Shown here one piece after another: positions 52,161-61,657 of a stretch of DNA of 64,000 bases. The DNA lies in NCBI RefSeq assembly GCF_003112575.1, contig NZ_BEWC01000002.1:992001-1056000 (forward strand), written 5' to 3'. Position 1 is the stretch's first letter. Each line of letters starts with the position of its first letter. The stretch comes from Streptomyces ardesiacus (GTDB lineage Bacteria > Actinomycetota > Actinomycetes > Streptomycetales > Streptomycetaceae). Position numbers and translations under genes: made by a program. Under the pieces are notes generated by a model that did no database searches, was not told the DNA's origin, and saw only the letters and a list, made by a program, of their open reading frames with translations.

Positions 52161-53294
52161 CTACTTCTGCCGCTTGTAGAACGGCAGCGCCACGACCTCG
52201 TACGGCTCGTGGCTGCCCCGGATGTCCACGCCGACGCCCTCCGTGCCCGGGGCCGCGTGCGCGGGGTCGACGTACGCCATGGCGATGGGCCTGCCCAGCG
52301 TCGGGGACGGGGCGCCGGAGGTGACCTCGCCGATCACCTCGCCGCCCGCCACCACCTGGTACCCGGCGCGCGGGACCCGGCGGCCCTCGGCGACCAGGCC
52401 GACCAGGACGCGGGGCGGCTGCGTCGCGGCGCGCTCGGCGGCCTCGGTCAGCGCGGCGCGCCCGACGAAGTCGCCCTCCTTCTCGAACTTCACCACCCGG
52501 CCGAGCCCGGCGTCGAACGGCGTCAGCGCGGTCGACAGCTCGTTGCCGTACAGCGGCATGCCCGCCTCCAGGCGGAGCGTGTCCCGGCACGACAGCCCGC
52601 ACGGGATCAGTCCGGCGCCCTCGCCCGCCTTGGTCAGCGCCTCCCACAGCGCGACGGCGTGCTCGGGCCGCACGAACAGCTCGAAGCCGTCCTCGCCGGT
52701 GTAGCCGGTGCGGGCGATCAGCGCCGGGACGCCCGCGACCGTGCCGGGCAGGCCGGCGTAGTACTTCAGGCCGTCCAGGTCGGCGTCGGTGAGCGAGGCG
52801 AGGATGCCCGGGGACTCGGGGCCCTGCACCGCCAGCAGCGCGTAGGCGTCGCGGTCGTCGCGCACCTCGGCGTCGAAGCCCGCCGCCCGCTCGGTCAGCG
52901 CGTCCAGCACGACCTGGGCGTTGGAGGCGTTGGCGACGACCATGTAGTGAGCGGACGCGGCCCCGGGCTCGTCGAGCCGGTAGACGATCAGGTCGTCCAG
53001 GATGCCGCCGTCCTCGCGGCAGATCATGGTGTAGCGGGCCCGGCCCGGCTTCACGGTGGCGATGTTGCCGACCAGCGCGAAGTTCAGCAGCTCGGCCGCC
53101 TGCGGCCCGGTGACGGTGATCTCACCCATGTGCGAGAGGTCGAAGAGACCGGCGCGGGTGCGCACCGCGAGGTGCTCCTCGCGCTCGGAGCCGTAGCGCA
53201 GGGGCATGTCCCAGCCGGCGAAGTCGGTCATCGTCGCGCCCAGCGCGCGATGCGTGGCATCGAGCGCGGTACGGCGCAGTTCGGTACTGCTCAT
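52161..53294 (-). CDS. gcvT: Glycine cleavage system T protein (aminomethyltransferase)
   Basis: 377 residues. It transfers methylene from the H-protein arm to THF and releases ammonia. Family segments include [50 protein letters not shown] and [23 protein letters not shown] 53294 is chosen with GGGAG about 11 bases upstream; a longer frame would run into the riboswitch. It is the first gene behind the glycine riboswitch. Confidence 0.96.
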   Translation of the reverse strand: MSSTELRRTALDATHRALGATMTDFAGWDMPLRYGSEREEHLAVRTRAGLFDLSHMGEITVTGPQAAELLNFALVGNIATVKPGRARYTMICREDGGILDDLIVYRLDEPGAASAHYMVVANASNAQVVLDALTERAAGFDAEVRDDRDAYALLAVQGPESPGILASLTDADLDGLKYYAGLPGTVAGVPALIARTGYTGEDGFELFVRPEHAVALWEALTKAGEGAGLIPCGLSCRDTLRLEAGMPLYGNELSTALTPFDAGLGRVVKFEKEGDFVGRAALTEAAERAATQPPRVLVGLVAEGRRVPRAGYQVVAGGEVIGEVTSGAPSPTLGRPIAMAYVDPAHAAPGTEGVGVDIRGSHEPYEVVALPFYKRQK

Positions 53295-53344
53295 CGGTCG
53301 GTCGTCTCCCAGGACAGGACGTGGCGAGGTCGGTCCTCCCCATC

Positions 53345-53540
53345 TGTCATCGGAACCTGAGAGGTTCGCCACGGCCACCGGAGTACGGCGATCAGGGCTT
53401 GCACCTTGGGTGGGACCGCCGTCGGGGCGGTCCGCTTTTCAGATGTGCCTCGCCCGCGCGGTAACGGTGCCTGAGAGATTCAAGGGAGGGACTTGCTCCT
53501 TCGGCGCCCCGGCGCGGCCGGGGACTCTCCCGCGCGGATT
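53345..53540 (-). ncRNA. Tandem glycine riboswitch
   Basis: Two glycine-aptamer cores are visible on the minus strand. The first runs from GCGGGAGAGTCCC (near 53535) through GGAGCAAGTCCCTCCC to CTCTCAGGCACC (53477-53466). The second has CCCACCCAAGGTGCAAGCC (near 53415-53397) and CCTCTCAGGTTCC (53364-53352). The order, spacing and conserved CTCTCAGG tails match the cooperative two-aptamer form. It sits in the gcvT leader and should turn on gcvT-gcvH-glyA when glycine is high. No clear terminator follows the second aptamer before the gcvT ribosome-binding site, so the control step (translation or termination) is not evident. Confidence 0.92.
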
Positions 53541-53720
53541 CAAACGGCCGGTATGCAGTTGGCGCGGCCATCATTGCACGCCCCGGCGATCCGTGGGCAG
53601 AGCTGTCCTTGTAACCGGCTTGTGGCAGTAAGCGAACGAAAACGCGAGACCGGCGCATTACCTTCTCTTTACACTCGGCGGGGAGGGACTCGTGAACCGC
53701 CCCAGGGGAGGACGATCACG

Positions 53721-54389
53721 GTGAACAGGACCACGGCGTACGCCACGACCTCGGGACTCGCGCTGCCCAAGCAGCCCGCCGCCCCGGCCCCCGAGGCGTG
53801 CGCCCCACTGACCGCACCCGTCGTCCGCGACCTGAGGGACCGCGACGGCCGCAGCCCGCACGCCCTGCTCTTCGGACCCCGGGACCTGGTGGTGATCACC
53901 GGCCTGCCCGGCAGCGGCAAGTCCACGCTGATGCGGCGCACCGTGCGCGGCCTGCGCATCGACTCCCAGGACACCCGCGACCGCTGGGACGGCCGCGTGC
54001 CGCGCTTACTCCCGTACGGGCTCTACCGCCCCCTCGTCCGCCTCGCCCACTACGCCGGACTGCGCCGCGCGCTGCGCTCCGGCGAGGGCGTCGTCGTGCA
54101 CGACTGCGGCACCCAGGCCTGGGTCCGCGGCTGGCTCGCCCGCGAGGCCCGCCGCCGGGGCGCCGCCCTGCACCTGCTGCTCCTCGACGTCCCCGCCGAC
54201 GAGGCCCTGGCCGGCCAGCGCGAGCGCGGCAGGGGCGTGTCGCGGTACGCGTTCCTGCGGCACCGCGCGGCCAACTCCCGTCTGCTGCGCGCGGTGACGG
54301 CGGGTGCCCTGCCCGCGGGCTGCGCCTCGGCGGTGGTCCTCGACCGGGCGGCGGCCGGCAGCCTGCGCCGGATCGCCTTCACGGGCTGA
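53721..54389 (+). CDS. P-loop kinase-like protein (AAA_33 type)
   Basis: 222 residues. VVITGLPGSGKSTLMRR is a Walker A motif at about residue 60, followed by DSQDTRDRW, a VVVHDCGTQ strand and an LLLLDVPADEALAGQRERG segment that resembles the lid of small nucleotide-dependent kinases. The N-terminal 50 residues are Ala/Pro-rich. It is probably a cytosolic ATP-binding kinase of unknown substrate. GTG 53721 has AGGGGAGG 9 bases upstream. It is divergent from the riboswitch/gcvT leader; the rest of that gap shows no gene. Confidence 0.72.
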   Translation: MNRTTAYATTSGLALPKQPAAPAPEACAPLTAPVVRDLRDRDGRSPHALLFGPRDLVVITGLPGSGKSTLMRRTVRGLRIDSQDTRDRWDGRVPRLLPYGLYRPLVRLAHYAGLRRALRSGEGVVVHDCGTQAWVRGWLAREARRRGAALHLLLLDVPADEALAGQRERGRGVSRYAFLRHRAANSRLLRAVTAGALPAGCASAVVLDRAAAGSLRRIAFTG

Positions 54390-54478
54390 CGCACGGCGGG
54401 GCGGTGGGCCGAACGGGTTAGCCTTTCAGTCACGAATCAGCCACGAACAGCGGTACCAGGCAGGCGGTAGGCAGGCAG

Positions 54479-55246
54479 ATGGACTTCCCGGCACAGGCGC
54501 ACCCCCATCCCCACGGCGGATGGCCCGGCAACGAGCTGGAGGAGGTGCTGTCCGCCTCCCTCGGCGTCCCGGCGGCCGGCGGCCGGATCGTGGAGGTCCT
54601 GGGCCGCAGCTTCCTGTGGATACCCCTGCCCAACGGCGGGGGCCCGCACAGCGGCCCCCTCGACCTGCCCTCGCTGGAGATCGACGGCCAGGCCTACGTA
54701 CCGGTGTTCAGCTCCGAGGAACAGTTCCGGCAGGTCGCCGGGGCGCAGATGGCGTACACCGTCGCCCCCGCCGTGGAGTTCGCCCGCGGCCTGCCCCCGC
54801 AGGTCGGCGTCATCGTCAACCCGGAGGGCGTGGTGGGCATCCCGCTGCCGCCGCCCGCCGTGGCCGAGCTGTGCCGCGCCGGGCGCACCCCGCTGGACGG
54901 GCCCGCCTCCGGCGGCCGGGTCCGCCTCTTCGAGCCCGACTGGCAGGACGACCCGGTGGACTTCCTGGCCGCCGCCTCCGCGGAGTTCGCCGCCACCGGC
55001 GTCGTCCGCACCGCGCGCCGCTGCCTGGCCGCCGTGGAGACCGCCGACCCGGTCCTGTACGTCGGCGTCGAACTCACCCACTGGGAGGGCGACGCCCCGT
55101 CCCTCCCCCTGGAAGCCCTCGGCCGTGCCCTGACCAAGTCCCCTCCGAAGCACCCGGTCAACCTGGTCCTCCTGGAGGCCGCCCAGGACCCGGTCTGCGA
55201 CTGGATGCGGGAGAAGGTACGGCCCTTCTACGACCGGGACTTGTGA
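54479..55246 (+). CDS. SseB-like protein (enhanced serine sensitivity family), paralogue 1
   Basis: 255 residues. An N-terminal SseB-type domain (NELEEVLSASLGVPAAGGR, YVPVFSSEEQFRQVAG, VNPEGVVGIPLPP) is followed by a C-terminal domain ending WMREKVRPFYDRDL, which recurs in the next gene as WLRANARPFYDRE. The molecular role of SseB is unsettled; the name comes from an E. coli serine-sensitivity phenotype. Its place beside serine/glycine genes is suggestive. It is cytosolic. A GC-rich hairpin follows. Confidence 0.75.
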   Translation: MDFPAQAHPHPHGGWPGNELEEVLSASLGVPAAGGRIVEVLGRSFLWIPLPNGGGPHSGPLDLPSLEIDGQAYVPVFSSEEQFRQVAGAQMAYTVAPAVEFARGLPPQVGVIVNPEGVVGIPLPPPAVAELCRAGRTPLDGPASGGRVRLFEPDWQDDPVDFLAAASAEFAATGVVRTARRCLAAVETADPVLYVGVELTHWEGDAPSLPLEALGRALTKSPPKHPVNLVLLEAAQDPVCDWMREKVRPFYDRDL

Positions 55247-55307
55247 CCACCGGCGGGACAACTCCCCCAAGGCGCGCGGGGCCGTGTCCGGTGCGGCCGG
55301 CTCCGCC

Positions 55308-55346
55308 GCGCGGGCGCGGGCGGCCACGGCGCACCCGCGCCCGCGC
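55308..55346 (+). terminator. GC-rich hairpin after SseB-like gene 1
   Basis: Perfect 13-bp arms GCGCGGGCGCGGG and CCCGCGCCCGCGC surround a 13-base loop, 62 bases after the stop. The low-complexity arms make the function uncertain. Confidence 0.5.
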
Positions 55347-55450
55347 CCGCGCCCGGAGACCACAGCACACCCCGAGCTCCTGACCCCCGCACCCGGCGGA
55401 GCCGTAAGCTGGTTCCGACACCGGGGGAACTTCTCGAAGGGGCGATACGC

Positions 55451-56248
55451 GTGAGCGCCAGCGGCACCACGACCGGACAGGTCGAGCACATGCTGCGCCA
55501 GGTGACGCCCGGGCGCTACGACGCCTACGAGGCCCTGTTGCGCGCCCTCGCCACCCCCACCTCCGGCCAGGTCTGGATGCTGCTGTGGCACGGCCAGGCC
55601 GGCTCCCCGGACGCCCAGTACGGGAACATGGAGGTCGAGGGGTACGGCTACGCGCCGTGCGTGACCTCCGCCCAGGAGCTGTCCGCCAGTGGCTGGAACC
55701 GGTCGTACGAGGTGGTCGACGGCCTGGAGGTCGCCCGCGCCCTCTACCCGGACCACTTCGGCCTGTGGCTCAACCCGCACGCCCCCGGCGGCGGCGTCGG
55801 CATCCCCTGGCTCGACCTGCGCCGCATCGCCTCCGGCCTGGACCGCCAGCCCGCGGGCCCGCTGCGCCTGTCCGAACCGGCCATCGAGATCCCCCAGTTC
55901 TACGCCCTGCTCGCCCAGAACGCCCACCGCACCCCGGCGGTCCGTGCCCTGCGCCGCGCCTGGGTGCAGCCGACGCTCGGGGCGCCGTATCTCGCCATCG
56001 GCCTCGACGTGTACGACACCTCCCCGCCGGCCGTCGACGCGGTGCGCGCGATGATGCAGCAGTCCGTCGGCGCGGTGCCGGACGGCCTGCCGGTGTCGAC
56101 GGTGGCGATGACCGACACCCACGACCCGGTCGCCCTGTGGCTGCGCGCCAACGCCCGCCCGTTCTACGACCGCGAGGCCCATGCGGCCGCCCCCGCCCAG
56201 ACGCCGGCGGGCGGGTACGGCTACCCTCCGGCCGGCAGCCGTTACTGA
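55451..56248 (+). CDS. SseB-like protein (enhanced serine sensitivity family), paralogue 2
   Basis: 265 residues from GTG with AAGGGG upstream. It shares the layout of its neighbour: an N-terminal helical/beta domain with LNPHAPGGGVGIPWLDLRR and a C-terminal domain with YLAIGLDVYDTS and WLRANARPFYDRE. It then has a Gly/Tyr/Pro tail (about 250-265) absent from paralogue 1. It is probably a duplicate that diverged early. It is cytosolic and its role is unknown. Confidence 0.72.
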   Translation: MSASGTTTGQVEHMLRQVTPGRYDAYEALLRALATPTSGQVWMLLWHGQAGSPDAQYGNMEVEGYGYAPCVTSAQELSASGWNRSYEVVDGLEVARALYPDHFGLWLNPHAPGGGVGIPWLDLRRIASGLDRQPAGPLRLSEPAIEIPQFYALLAQNAHRTPAVRALRRAWVQPTLGAPYLAIGLDVYDTSPPAVDAVRAMMQQSVGAVPDGLPVSTVAMTDTHDPVALWLRANARPFYDREAHAAAPAQTPAGGYGYPPAGSRY

Positions 56249-56574
56249 CGGCAGGGCCGTCGGCGGCCGGAACACGGGACCGGGCATCCAAGGTCATCTT
56301 CGCGCGTAGATGGCGACGCAAAGCGCCACCATGTCCCTGATGTCCCAACTCGCCCGCGTCCGGCCCCCGTTACCCACTGTCCGGATAACGGAACACCTCA
56401 AACAGCATCACGGTTGCGCATCCATTCACCGTCAGCTCTGGCTACGGATCGCCCAGGCATTGAAGACTCCCGCAACAAGGGGTGGATGCTCGCCTCTTTG
56501 TACGACGGACTGATCACGCCGCTACAGCGGCAAGTGCGGGCCGGCTACCGCCGGTTGAGAGGGGTCCCTGCCAG
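56249..56574. other. Intergenic region before the oligopeptide transporter operon (326 bp)
   Basis: No gene is supported. A small hairpin TGGCG/CGCCA lies at 56311-56328, and the 6-bp inverted repeat CCGTTA/TAACGG with a 13-base spacer lies at 56367-56391, possibly a regulator site. GC content drops around 56395-56520, where the promoter is expected, but I see no convincing -35/-10 pair. Confidence 0.35.
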
Positions 56575-57582
56575 ATGACGGCACCATTGCACGAGCCGAC
56601 CGCGGAAGCGGCCCCGAGTGCGGCAGAGGAAGCGGCGGTCGCCGGCGCCGAGGCCAAGTCGGTACAAGGCCGCTCCCTGGGCCGGATCGCCTGGGAGCGT
56701 CTGAAGAAGGACCGGCTGGCCCTCGCGGGCGGCATCGTGGTGCTGGTCCTGATCCTGGTCGCCGTCTTCGCGCCCCTGATCACCTCCCTGTACGGGCAGG
56801 AGCCCAACGCCTACAACGAGGACATGATCGACCCGCTGTTCGGTACCCCCACGGGCTCGCTGGGCGGCGTCAGCGGCGACCACTGGCTCGGCGTGGAGCC
56901 GGTCAACGGCCGCGACATTTTCGCCCGCATCGTCCACGGCGCCCGGATCTCGCTGCTCGTCGGCTTCCTGTCCGCCCTGGTCGCCGTCGTCATCGGCACC
57001 GTCCTGGGTGTCCTCGCCGGTTTCTTCGGCGGCTGGGTCGACTCCCTGATCAGCCGGATCATGGACGGCCTGCTGGCCTTCCCGCAGCTGCTGTTCATCA
57101 TCGCCCTGGTCTCCGTGATGCCGGACTCCATGCTGGGGCTGAGCGGCACGGGCGTGCGCCTGCTCATGATGATCGTGGTCATCGGCTTCTTCGGCTGGCC
57201 CTACATCGGCCGCGTGGTCCGCGGCCAGACCCTCTCGATGCGTGAACGGGAGTACGTCGAGGCGGCCCGGTCGCTGGGGGCCGGACGGTTCTACATCCTG
57301 TTCAAGGAACTGCTGCCCAACCTGGTGGCGCCGATCATCGTCTACACCACGATGATGATCCCCACCAACATCCTCACCGAGGCGGCGCTCAGCTTCCTCG
57401 GCGTGGGCGTCAAGCCGCCCACGTCGTCCTGGGGGCAGATGCTCTCGAGCGCGATCGACTACTACAAGTCGGACCCCATGTACATGGTGGTCCCCGGTGT
57501 GGCGATCTTCATCACCGTTCTTGCCTTCAACCTCTTCGGCGACGGCGTGCGCGACGCGTTGGACCCGAAGGGCTCCCGCTGA
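56575..57582 (+). CDS. Peptide ABC transporter permease (DppC/OppC type)
   Basis: 335 residues with six membrane helices and a long polar N-terminal tail (about 45 residues). The EAA loop reads YVEAARSLGAGRFYILFKE, and the ending LFGDGVRDALDPKGSR is diagnostic of the C-type subunit. It starts the operon, ahead of the binding protein gene; in most opp/dpp operons the binding protein comes first. ATG 56575 is about 10 bases after GAGAGGGG. It pairs with the B-type permease encoded at 59565-60563. Confidence 0.92.
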   Translation: MTAPLHEPTAEAAPSAAEEAAVAGAEAKSVQGRSLGRIAWERLKKDRLALAGGIVVLVLILVAVFAPLITSLYGQEPNAYNEDMIDPLFGTPTGSLGGVSGDHWLGVEPVNGRDIFARIVHGARISLLVGFLSALVAVVIGTVLGVLAGFFGGWVDSLISRIMDGLLAFPQLLFIIALVSVMPDSMLGLSGTGVRLLMMIVVIGFFGWPYIGRVVRGQTLSMREREYVEAARSLGAGRFYILFKELLPNLVAPIIVYTTMMIPTNILTEAALSFLGVGVKPPTSSWGQMLSSAIDYYKSDPMYMVVPGVAIFITVLAFNLFGDGVRDALDPKGSR

Positions 57583-57653
57583 CCCTGCCGTACCGCAAAG
57601 CGACCCGTGGCACCTGCACGGGGTCTCTCATCTAATCCGGAGGATCCGAGATC

Positions 57654-59456
57654 GTGACTACCCAACGCACCTCAGGGCGGCGCAAGCAGGCTTTGGCCGC
57701 TGCCGCAGTGGTCGCCGCGCTGCTGACCACGGCGGCGTGCGGCGGAGGCGGCGACGACGACGGCGGCAGCGGTTCGAAGAACGGCGCGGCCGGCTTCAAC
57801 GCGGCCAACAACAAGGTCGCCCAGGCCTCCGAGGCCAAGAAGGGCGGCACGCTGAAGTTCGCCAGCACCCAGGACGCCGACTCGTGGGACACCACGCGTG
57901 GCTACTACGGCTTCATGTGGGACTTCTCCCGCTACTACAGCCGCCAGCTCGTCACGAACAAGACGGAGCCCGGCAAGACCGGCGCCGAGGTCACCCCCGA
58001 CCTCGCCACCGACGTCGCCAAGGTCTCGGCGGACGGCAAGACCTACACGTACACCCTGCGTGACGGCATCACCTGGGAGGACGGCAAGCCGATCACCTCC
58101 AAGGACGTCAAGTACGGCATCGAGCGCGTCTGGGCGCAGGACGTGCTGTCCGGCGGTCCGACGTACCTCAAGGAGGTGCTGGACCCCAAGGGCGAGTACC
58201 AGGGCCCGTACAAGGACAAGGCCAAGGACAAGCTGGGTCTGAAGGCGATCGAGACGCCGGACGACAAGACGATCGTCTTCCACCTGCCCGCGGCCAACTC
58301 CGACTTCGAGGAGATGCTCGCGCTGACCTCGGCGTCCCCGGTCCGCCAGGACAAGGACACCAAGTCCAAGTACGGCCTGCACCCGTTCTCCTCGGGTCCC
58401 TACAAGTTCGAGTCCTACAACCCGGGCAAGGACCTGACCCTGGTCCGCAACACCGAGTGGAAGCAGAGCTCGGACCCGGTGCGCAAGGCGTACCCGGACA
58501 AGATCACGATCAAGTTCTTCACCAACGCCAACGACCTGGACGCCCGCCTGATCGCCGGCGACTACGACATCGACCTGGCCCAGACCGGTCTGTCGCCGCA
58601 GGGTCGCACCACGGCGCTGAAGGAGCACAAGGAGAACCTGGACAACCCGGTCTCGGGTTACATCCGGTACGCCACGTTCCCGCAGAACGTGAAGCCGTTC
58701 GACAACATCCACTGCCGCAAGGCCGTGCTCTACGGGGCCGACCACGTCTCCCTGCAGACCGCGCGCGGCGGCCCGGTCGCCGGCGGCGACATCGGCACCA
58801 ACATGCTGCCGCCCGCCGTCCCGGGTTCCGAGGGCCAGAAGTACGACCCGTACGAGATGGCCGGCGCCAACAAGAGCGGCAACGTCGAGAAGGCCAAGGA
58901 AGAGCTGAAGGCCTGCGGCAAGCCGAACGGCTTCAAGACCACCATCGCGGTCCGCAACAACAAGCCGGTCGAGGTCGCCACCGCCGAGTCCCTCCAGGCC
59001 TCGCTGAAGAAGGTCGGCATCAACGTCGAGATCGACCAGTACGACGGCTCGCAGTACGCCAGCGTCATCGGCAGCCCCTCGAACGTGCAGAAGAAGGGCT
59101 ACGGCATCATCATCATGGGCTGGGGCCCGGACTTCCCGTCCGTGCAGGGCTACGGTCTGCCGCTGTGGCACAGCGACTACATCCTCGACAGCGCGAACAA
59201 CAACTTCGCGATGATCGACGACCCGAAGATCGACGGTCTCTTCGCCGACTACCTGACGCAGAAGGACGCCGCGGGCAAGGAGAAGACCGCCCGGGAGATC
59301 AACCACAAGGTGATGGAGGGCGCGTACTACCTGCCCTTCGTCTTCGAGAAGTTCATCAACTGGCGCTCCAGCAACATCGCGAACGTGTACACCACCGACG
59401 CCTACAGCGGTATGTACGACTTCGTGAACATCGGTCTGAAGAACCCCAAGAAGTAA
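57654..59456 (+). CDS. Oligopeptide-binding lipoprotein (SBP_bac_5)
   Basis: 600 residues from GTG with GGAGG upstream. The signal ends LLTTAACGGGG; Cys in TAAC is the lipidated residue. A Gly/Asp/Ser linker leads to an SBP family 5 fold with YTLRDGITWEDGKPITSKDVKY and a C-terminal RSSNIANVYTTDAYSGM. It captures peptides outside the cell for the OppBC channel. It is related to BldKB-type proteins, but a developmental role is not shown by sequence. A perfect stem-loop follows the gene. Confidence 0.94.
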   Translation: MTTQRTSGRRKQALAAAAVVAALLTTAACGGGGDDDGGSGSKNGAAGFNAANNKVAQASEAKKGGTLKFASTQDADSWDTTRGYYGFMWDFSRYYSRQLVTNKTEPGKTGAEVTPDLATDVAKVSADGKTYTYTLRDGITWEDGKPITSKDVKYGIERVWAQDVLSGGPTYLKEVLDPKGEYQGPYKDKAKDKLGLKAIETPDDKTIVFHLPAANSDFEEMLALTSASPVRQDKDTKSKYGLHPFSSGPYKFESYNPGKDLTLVRNTEWKQSSDPVRKAYPDKITIKFFTNANDLDARLIAGDYDIDLAQTGLSPQGRTTALKEHKENLDNPVSGYIRYATFPQNVKPFDNIHCRKAVLYGADHVSLQTARGGPVAGGDIGTNMLPPAVPGSEGQKYDPYEMAGANKSGNVEKAKEELKACGKPNGFKTTIAVRNNKPVEVATAESLQASLKKVGINVEIDQYDGSQYASVIGSPSNVQKKGYGIIIMGWGPDFPSVQGYGLPLWHSDYILDSANNNFAMIDDPKIDGLFADYLTQKDAAGKEKTAREINHKVMEGAYYLPFVFEKFINWRSSNIANVYTTDAYSGMYDFVNIGLKNPKK

Positions 59457-59509
59457 CCGGTACACCCGCCGTACGGCACGAAAGGCAGGTGAAGGCCGGC
59501 GCGGCGTGA

Positions 59510-59544
59510 CCGCGGGCCGCCGGACAATCTCCGGCGGCCCGCGG
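59510..59544 (+). terminator. Intercistronic 15-bp stem-loop after the binding-protein gene
   Basis: CCGCGGGCCGCCGGA and TCCGGCGGCCCGCGG pair perfectly around CAATC, ending 20 bases before the next GTG. Such structures often let binding-protein mRNA outlast the permease mRNA. Confidence 0.75.
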
Positions 59545-59564
59545 GGCGCAGCGGGCCGCAACCC

Positions 59565-60563
59565 GTGCTCGCTTACCTCATCAGGCGGCTGTTCGCCGCC
59601 GCAGTGATGCTCGTGGTCATCATCCTGGTGGTCTTCGGCATCTTCTTCCTCGTCCCCAAGTGGGCCGGGGTCGACATCGCCCTGAACTTCGTCGGCAAGC
59701 AGGCGGACCCCGCCGCGGTCGAGGGAGTGCGCGAGAAGCTGGGTCTGGGCGACCCGGTCCTCGTGCAGGCCTGGGAGTTCTTCAAGGGCATCTTCGCGGG
59801 TCGCACCTACGCGGCCGGCGGCGACGTGACCCACTGCGCCGCGCCCTGCTTCGGTTACTCCTTCAAGACCGAGCAGTCGGTCTGGCCGGTCCTGACCGAG
59901 CGTTTCCCGGTGACCCTGGCTCTCGCGCTCGGCGCCGCCGTGCTGTGGCTGCTCTTCGGCGTGGCCGCCGGTGTGCTCTCCGCCCTCAAGCGCGGCACGC
60001 TGTGGGACCGCGGTGCGATGGTCGTCGCCCTGGCGGGTGTCTCCCTGCCGATCTACTTCACCGGTCTGCTGAGCCTGGCGATCTTCTCCTACGGCCTCGG
60101 CTGGATCAACGGTGAGTTCGTCCCGCTCGAACAGAGCTTCACCGGGTGGTTCGGCGGCATGATCCTGCCGTGGATCACCCTGGCCTTCCTGTACGCCGCG
60201 ATGTACGCCCGGATCACCCGCGCCACCATGCTGGAGATCCTCGGCGAGGACTACATCCGCACCGCGCGGGCCAAGGGCCTCAAGGAACAGGTCGTCATCA
60301 GCAAGCACGCGATGCGGTCCACCCTGACCCCCCTGCTCACCATGCTCGGCATGGACCTCGGTGCCCTGATGGGCGGCGCGATCCTGACCGAGACGACGTT
60401 CAGCCTCCCCGGCCTGGGCCAGAAGGTCCTGGACGCCATCAAGAACCACGACCTGCCCTTTATCCTGGGCGTCGTACTGATCACTTCTCTCGCGGTGCTG
60501 ATCGCCAACCTCGTGGTGGACATCCTGTACGCCGTGATCGACCCCCGAGTGAGGCTCGCATGA
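59565..60563 (+). CDS. Peptide ABC transporter permease (DppB/OppB type)
   Basis: 332 residues with six membrane helices, beginning LAYLIRRLFAAAVMLVVII. The large periplasmic loop after helix 1 and the EAA loop YIRTARAKGLKEQVVISKHA are typical of B subunits, as is the ending [15 protein letters not shown]. No clear ribosome-binding site precedes GTG 59565 because the stem-loop ends just upstream, so translation may be weak. Its stop overlaps the next ATG as ATGA. Confidence 0.92.
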   Translation: MLAYLIRRLFAAAVMLVVIILVVFGIFFLVPKWAGVDIALNFVGKQADPAAVEGVREKLGLGDPVLVQAWEFFKGIFAGRTYAAGGDVTHCAAPCFGYSFKTEQSVWPVLTERFPVTLALALGAAVLWLLFGVAAGVLSALKRGTLWDRGAMVVALAGVSLPIYFTGLLSLAIFSYGLGWINGEFVPLEQSFTGWFGGMILPWITLAFLYAAMYARITRATMLEILGEDYIRTARAKGLKEQVVISKHAMRSTLTPLLTMLGMDLGALMGGAILTETTFSLPGLGQKVLDAIKNHDLPFILGVVLITSLAVLIANLVVDILYAVIDPRVRLA

Positions 60564-61657
60564 CCGAACTGAGCAAGAGCGGGGCCGCGGTGGGCGAGCC
60601 CGCCGCCGCCTCGCCCGCGCCGACCGCCTTCCTGGAAGTGCGCGACCTCAAGGTCCACTTCCCGACCGACGACGGCCTGGTCAAGTCCGTCGACGGGCTC
60701 TCCTTCCAGCTGGAGAAGGGCAAGACCCTCGGCATCGTGGGCGAGTCCGGCTCCGGCAAGTCGGTGACCTCGCTCGGCATCATGGGCCTGCACACCGCCG
60801 GCCAGTACGGCAAGCGCAAGGCGCAGATATCCGGCGAGATCTGGCTGGACGGCACCGAGCTGCTGTCCGCCGACCCCGACTACGTGCGCAAGCTGCGCGG
60901 CCGCGAGATGGCGATGATCTTCCAGGATCCGCTGTCCGCGCTGCACCCGTACTACACGATCGGCCAGCAGATCGTGGAGGCGTACCGCATCCACCACAAG
61001 GTGGACAAGAAGACCGCCAAGCGCCGCGCCGTGGAGATGCTCGACCGCGTCGGCATCCCGCAGCCGGACAAGCGCGTGGACAGCTACCCGCACGAGTTCT
61101 CCGGCGGCATGCGCCAGCGCGCGATGATCGCGATGTCGCTGGTCAACAACCCCGAGCTGCTCATCGCGGACGAGCCGACCACCGCCCTGGACGTCACCGT
61201 CCAGGCGCAGATCCTCGACCTCATCCGGGACCTGCAGAAGGAGTTCGGCTCCGCGGTCATCGTCATCACCCACGACCTGGGCGTCGTCGCCGAGCTGGCC
61301 GACGACCTCCTGGTGATGTACGGCGGCCGGTGCGTGGAGCGCGGTCCGGCGGAGAAGGTGTTCTACGAGCCCCGGCACCCCTACACCTGGGGCCTGCTCG
61401 GCTCGATGCCGCGGCTCGACCGCGAACAGCAGGAACGCCTTATCCCGGTCAAGGGCTCGCCGCCCTCCCTCATCAACCTGCCGTCCGGCTGCGCCTTCAA
61501 CCCGCGCTGCCCGTACGCCGACGTGCCCAAGGACGACGTCACCCGCACGGTCCGCCCCGAGCTGACCGAGGTCGGCAGCAAGCACTGGGCCGCCTGCCAC
61601 ATGTCGCAGGAGCAGCGGGAGCGTATCTGGACCGAAGAGATTGCGCCGAAGCTGTGA
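60560..61657 (+). CDS. Peptide ABC transporter ATPase (DppD/OppD type)
   Basis: 365 residues. [16 protein letters not shown] (Walker A), [15 protein letters not shown] (signature), [20 protein letters not shown] (Walker B/D-loop) and [17 protein letters not shown] (H-loop) are intact. The C-terminal oligo_HPY region with [17 protein letters not shown] and the Cys pattern C-x5-C...C suggests a [4Fe-4S]-type site as seen in OppD/DppD. It is coupled to the permease by ATGA and to the next ATPase by GTGA. Confidence 0.95.
   Translation: MTELSKSGAAVGEPAAASPAPTAFLEVRDLKVHFPTDDGLVKSVDGLSFQLEKGKTLGIVGESGSGKSVTSLGIMGLHTAGQYGKRKAQISGEIWLDGTELLSADPDYVRKLRGREMAMIFQDPLSALHPYYTIGQQIVEAYRIHHKVDKKTAKRRAVEMLDRVGIPQPDKRVDSYPHEFSGGMRQRAMIAMSLVNNPELLIADEPTTALDVTVQAQILDLIRDLQKEFGSAVIVITHDLGVVAELADDLLVMYGGRCVERGPAEKVFYEPRHPYTWGLLGSMPRLDREQQERLIPVKGSPPSLINLPSGCAFNPRCPYADVPKDDVTRTVRPELTEVGSKHWAACHMSQEQRERIWTEEIAPKL

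Noticed and set aside
57672..60449. 925-codon minus-strand frame over the oligopeptide transporter genes
   Set aside because: Shadow of SBP and permease genes with a Val/Gly/Arg-rich composition and no supporting ribosome-binding site.
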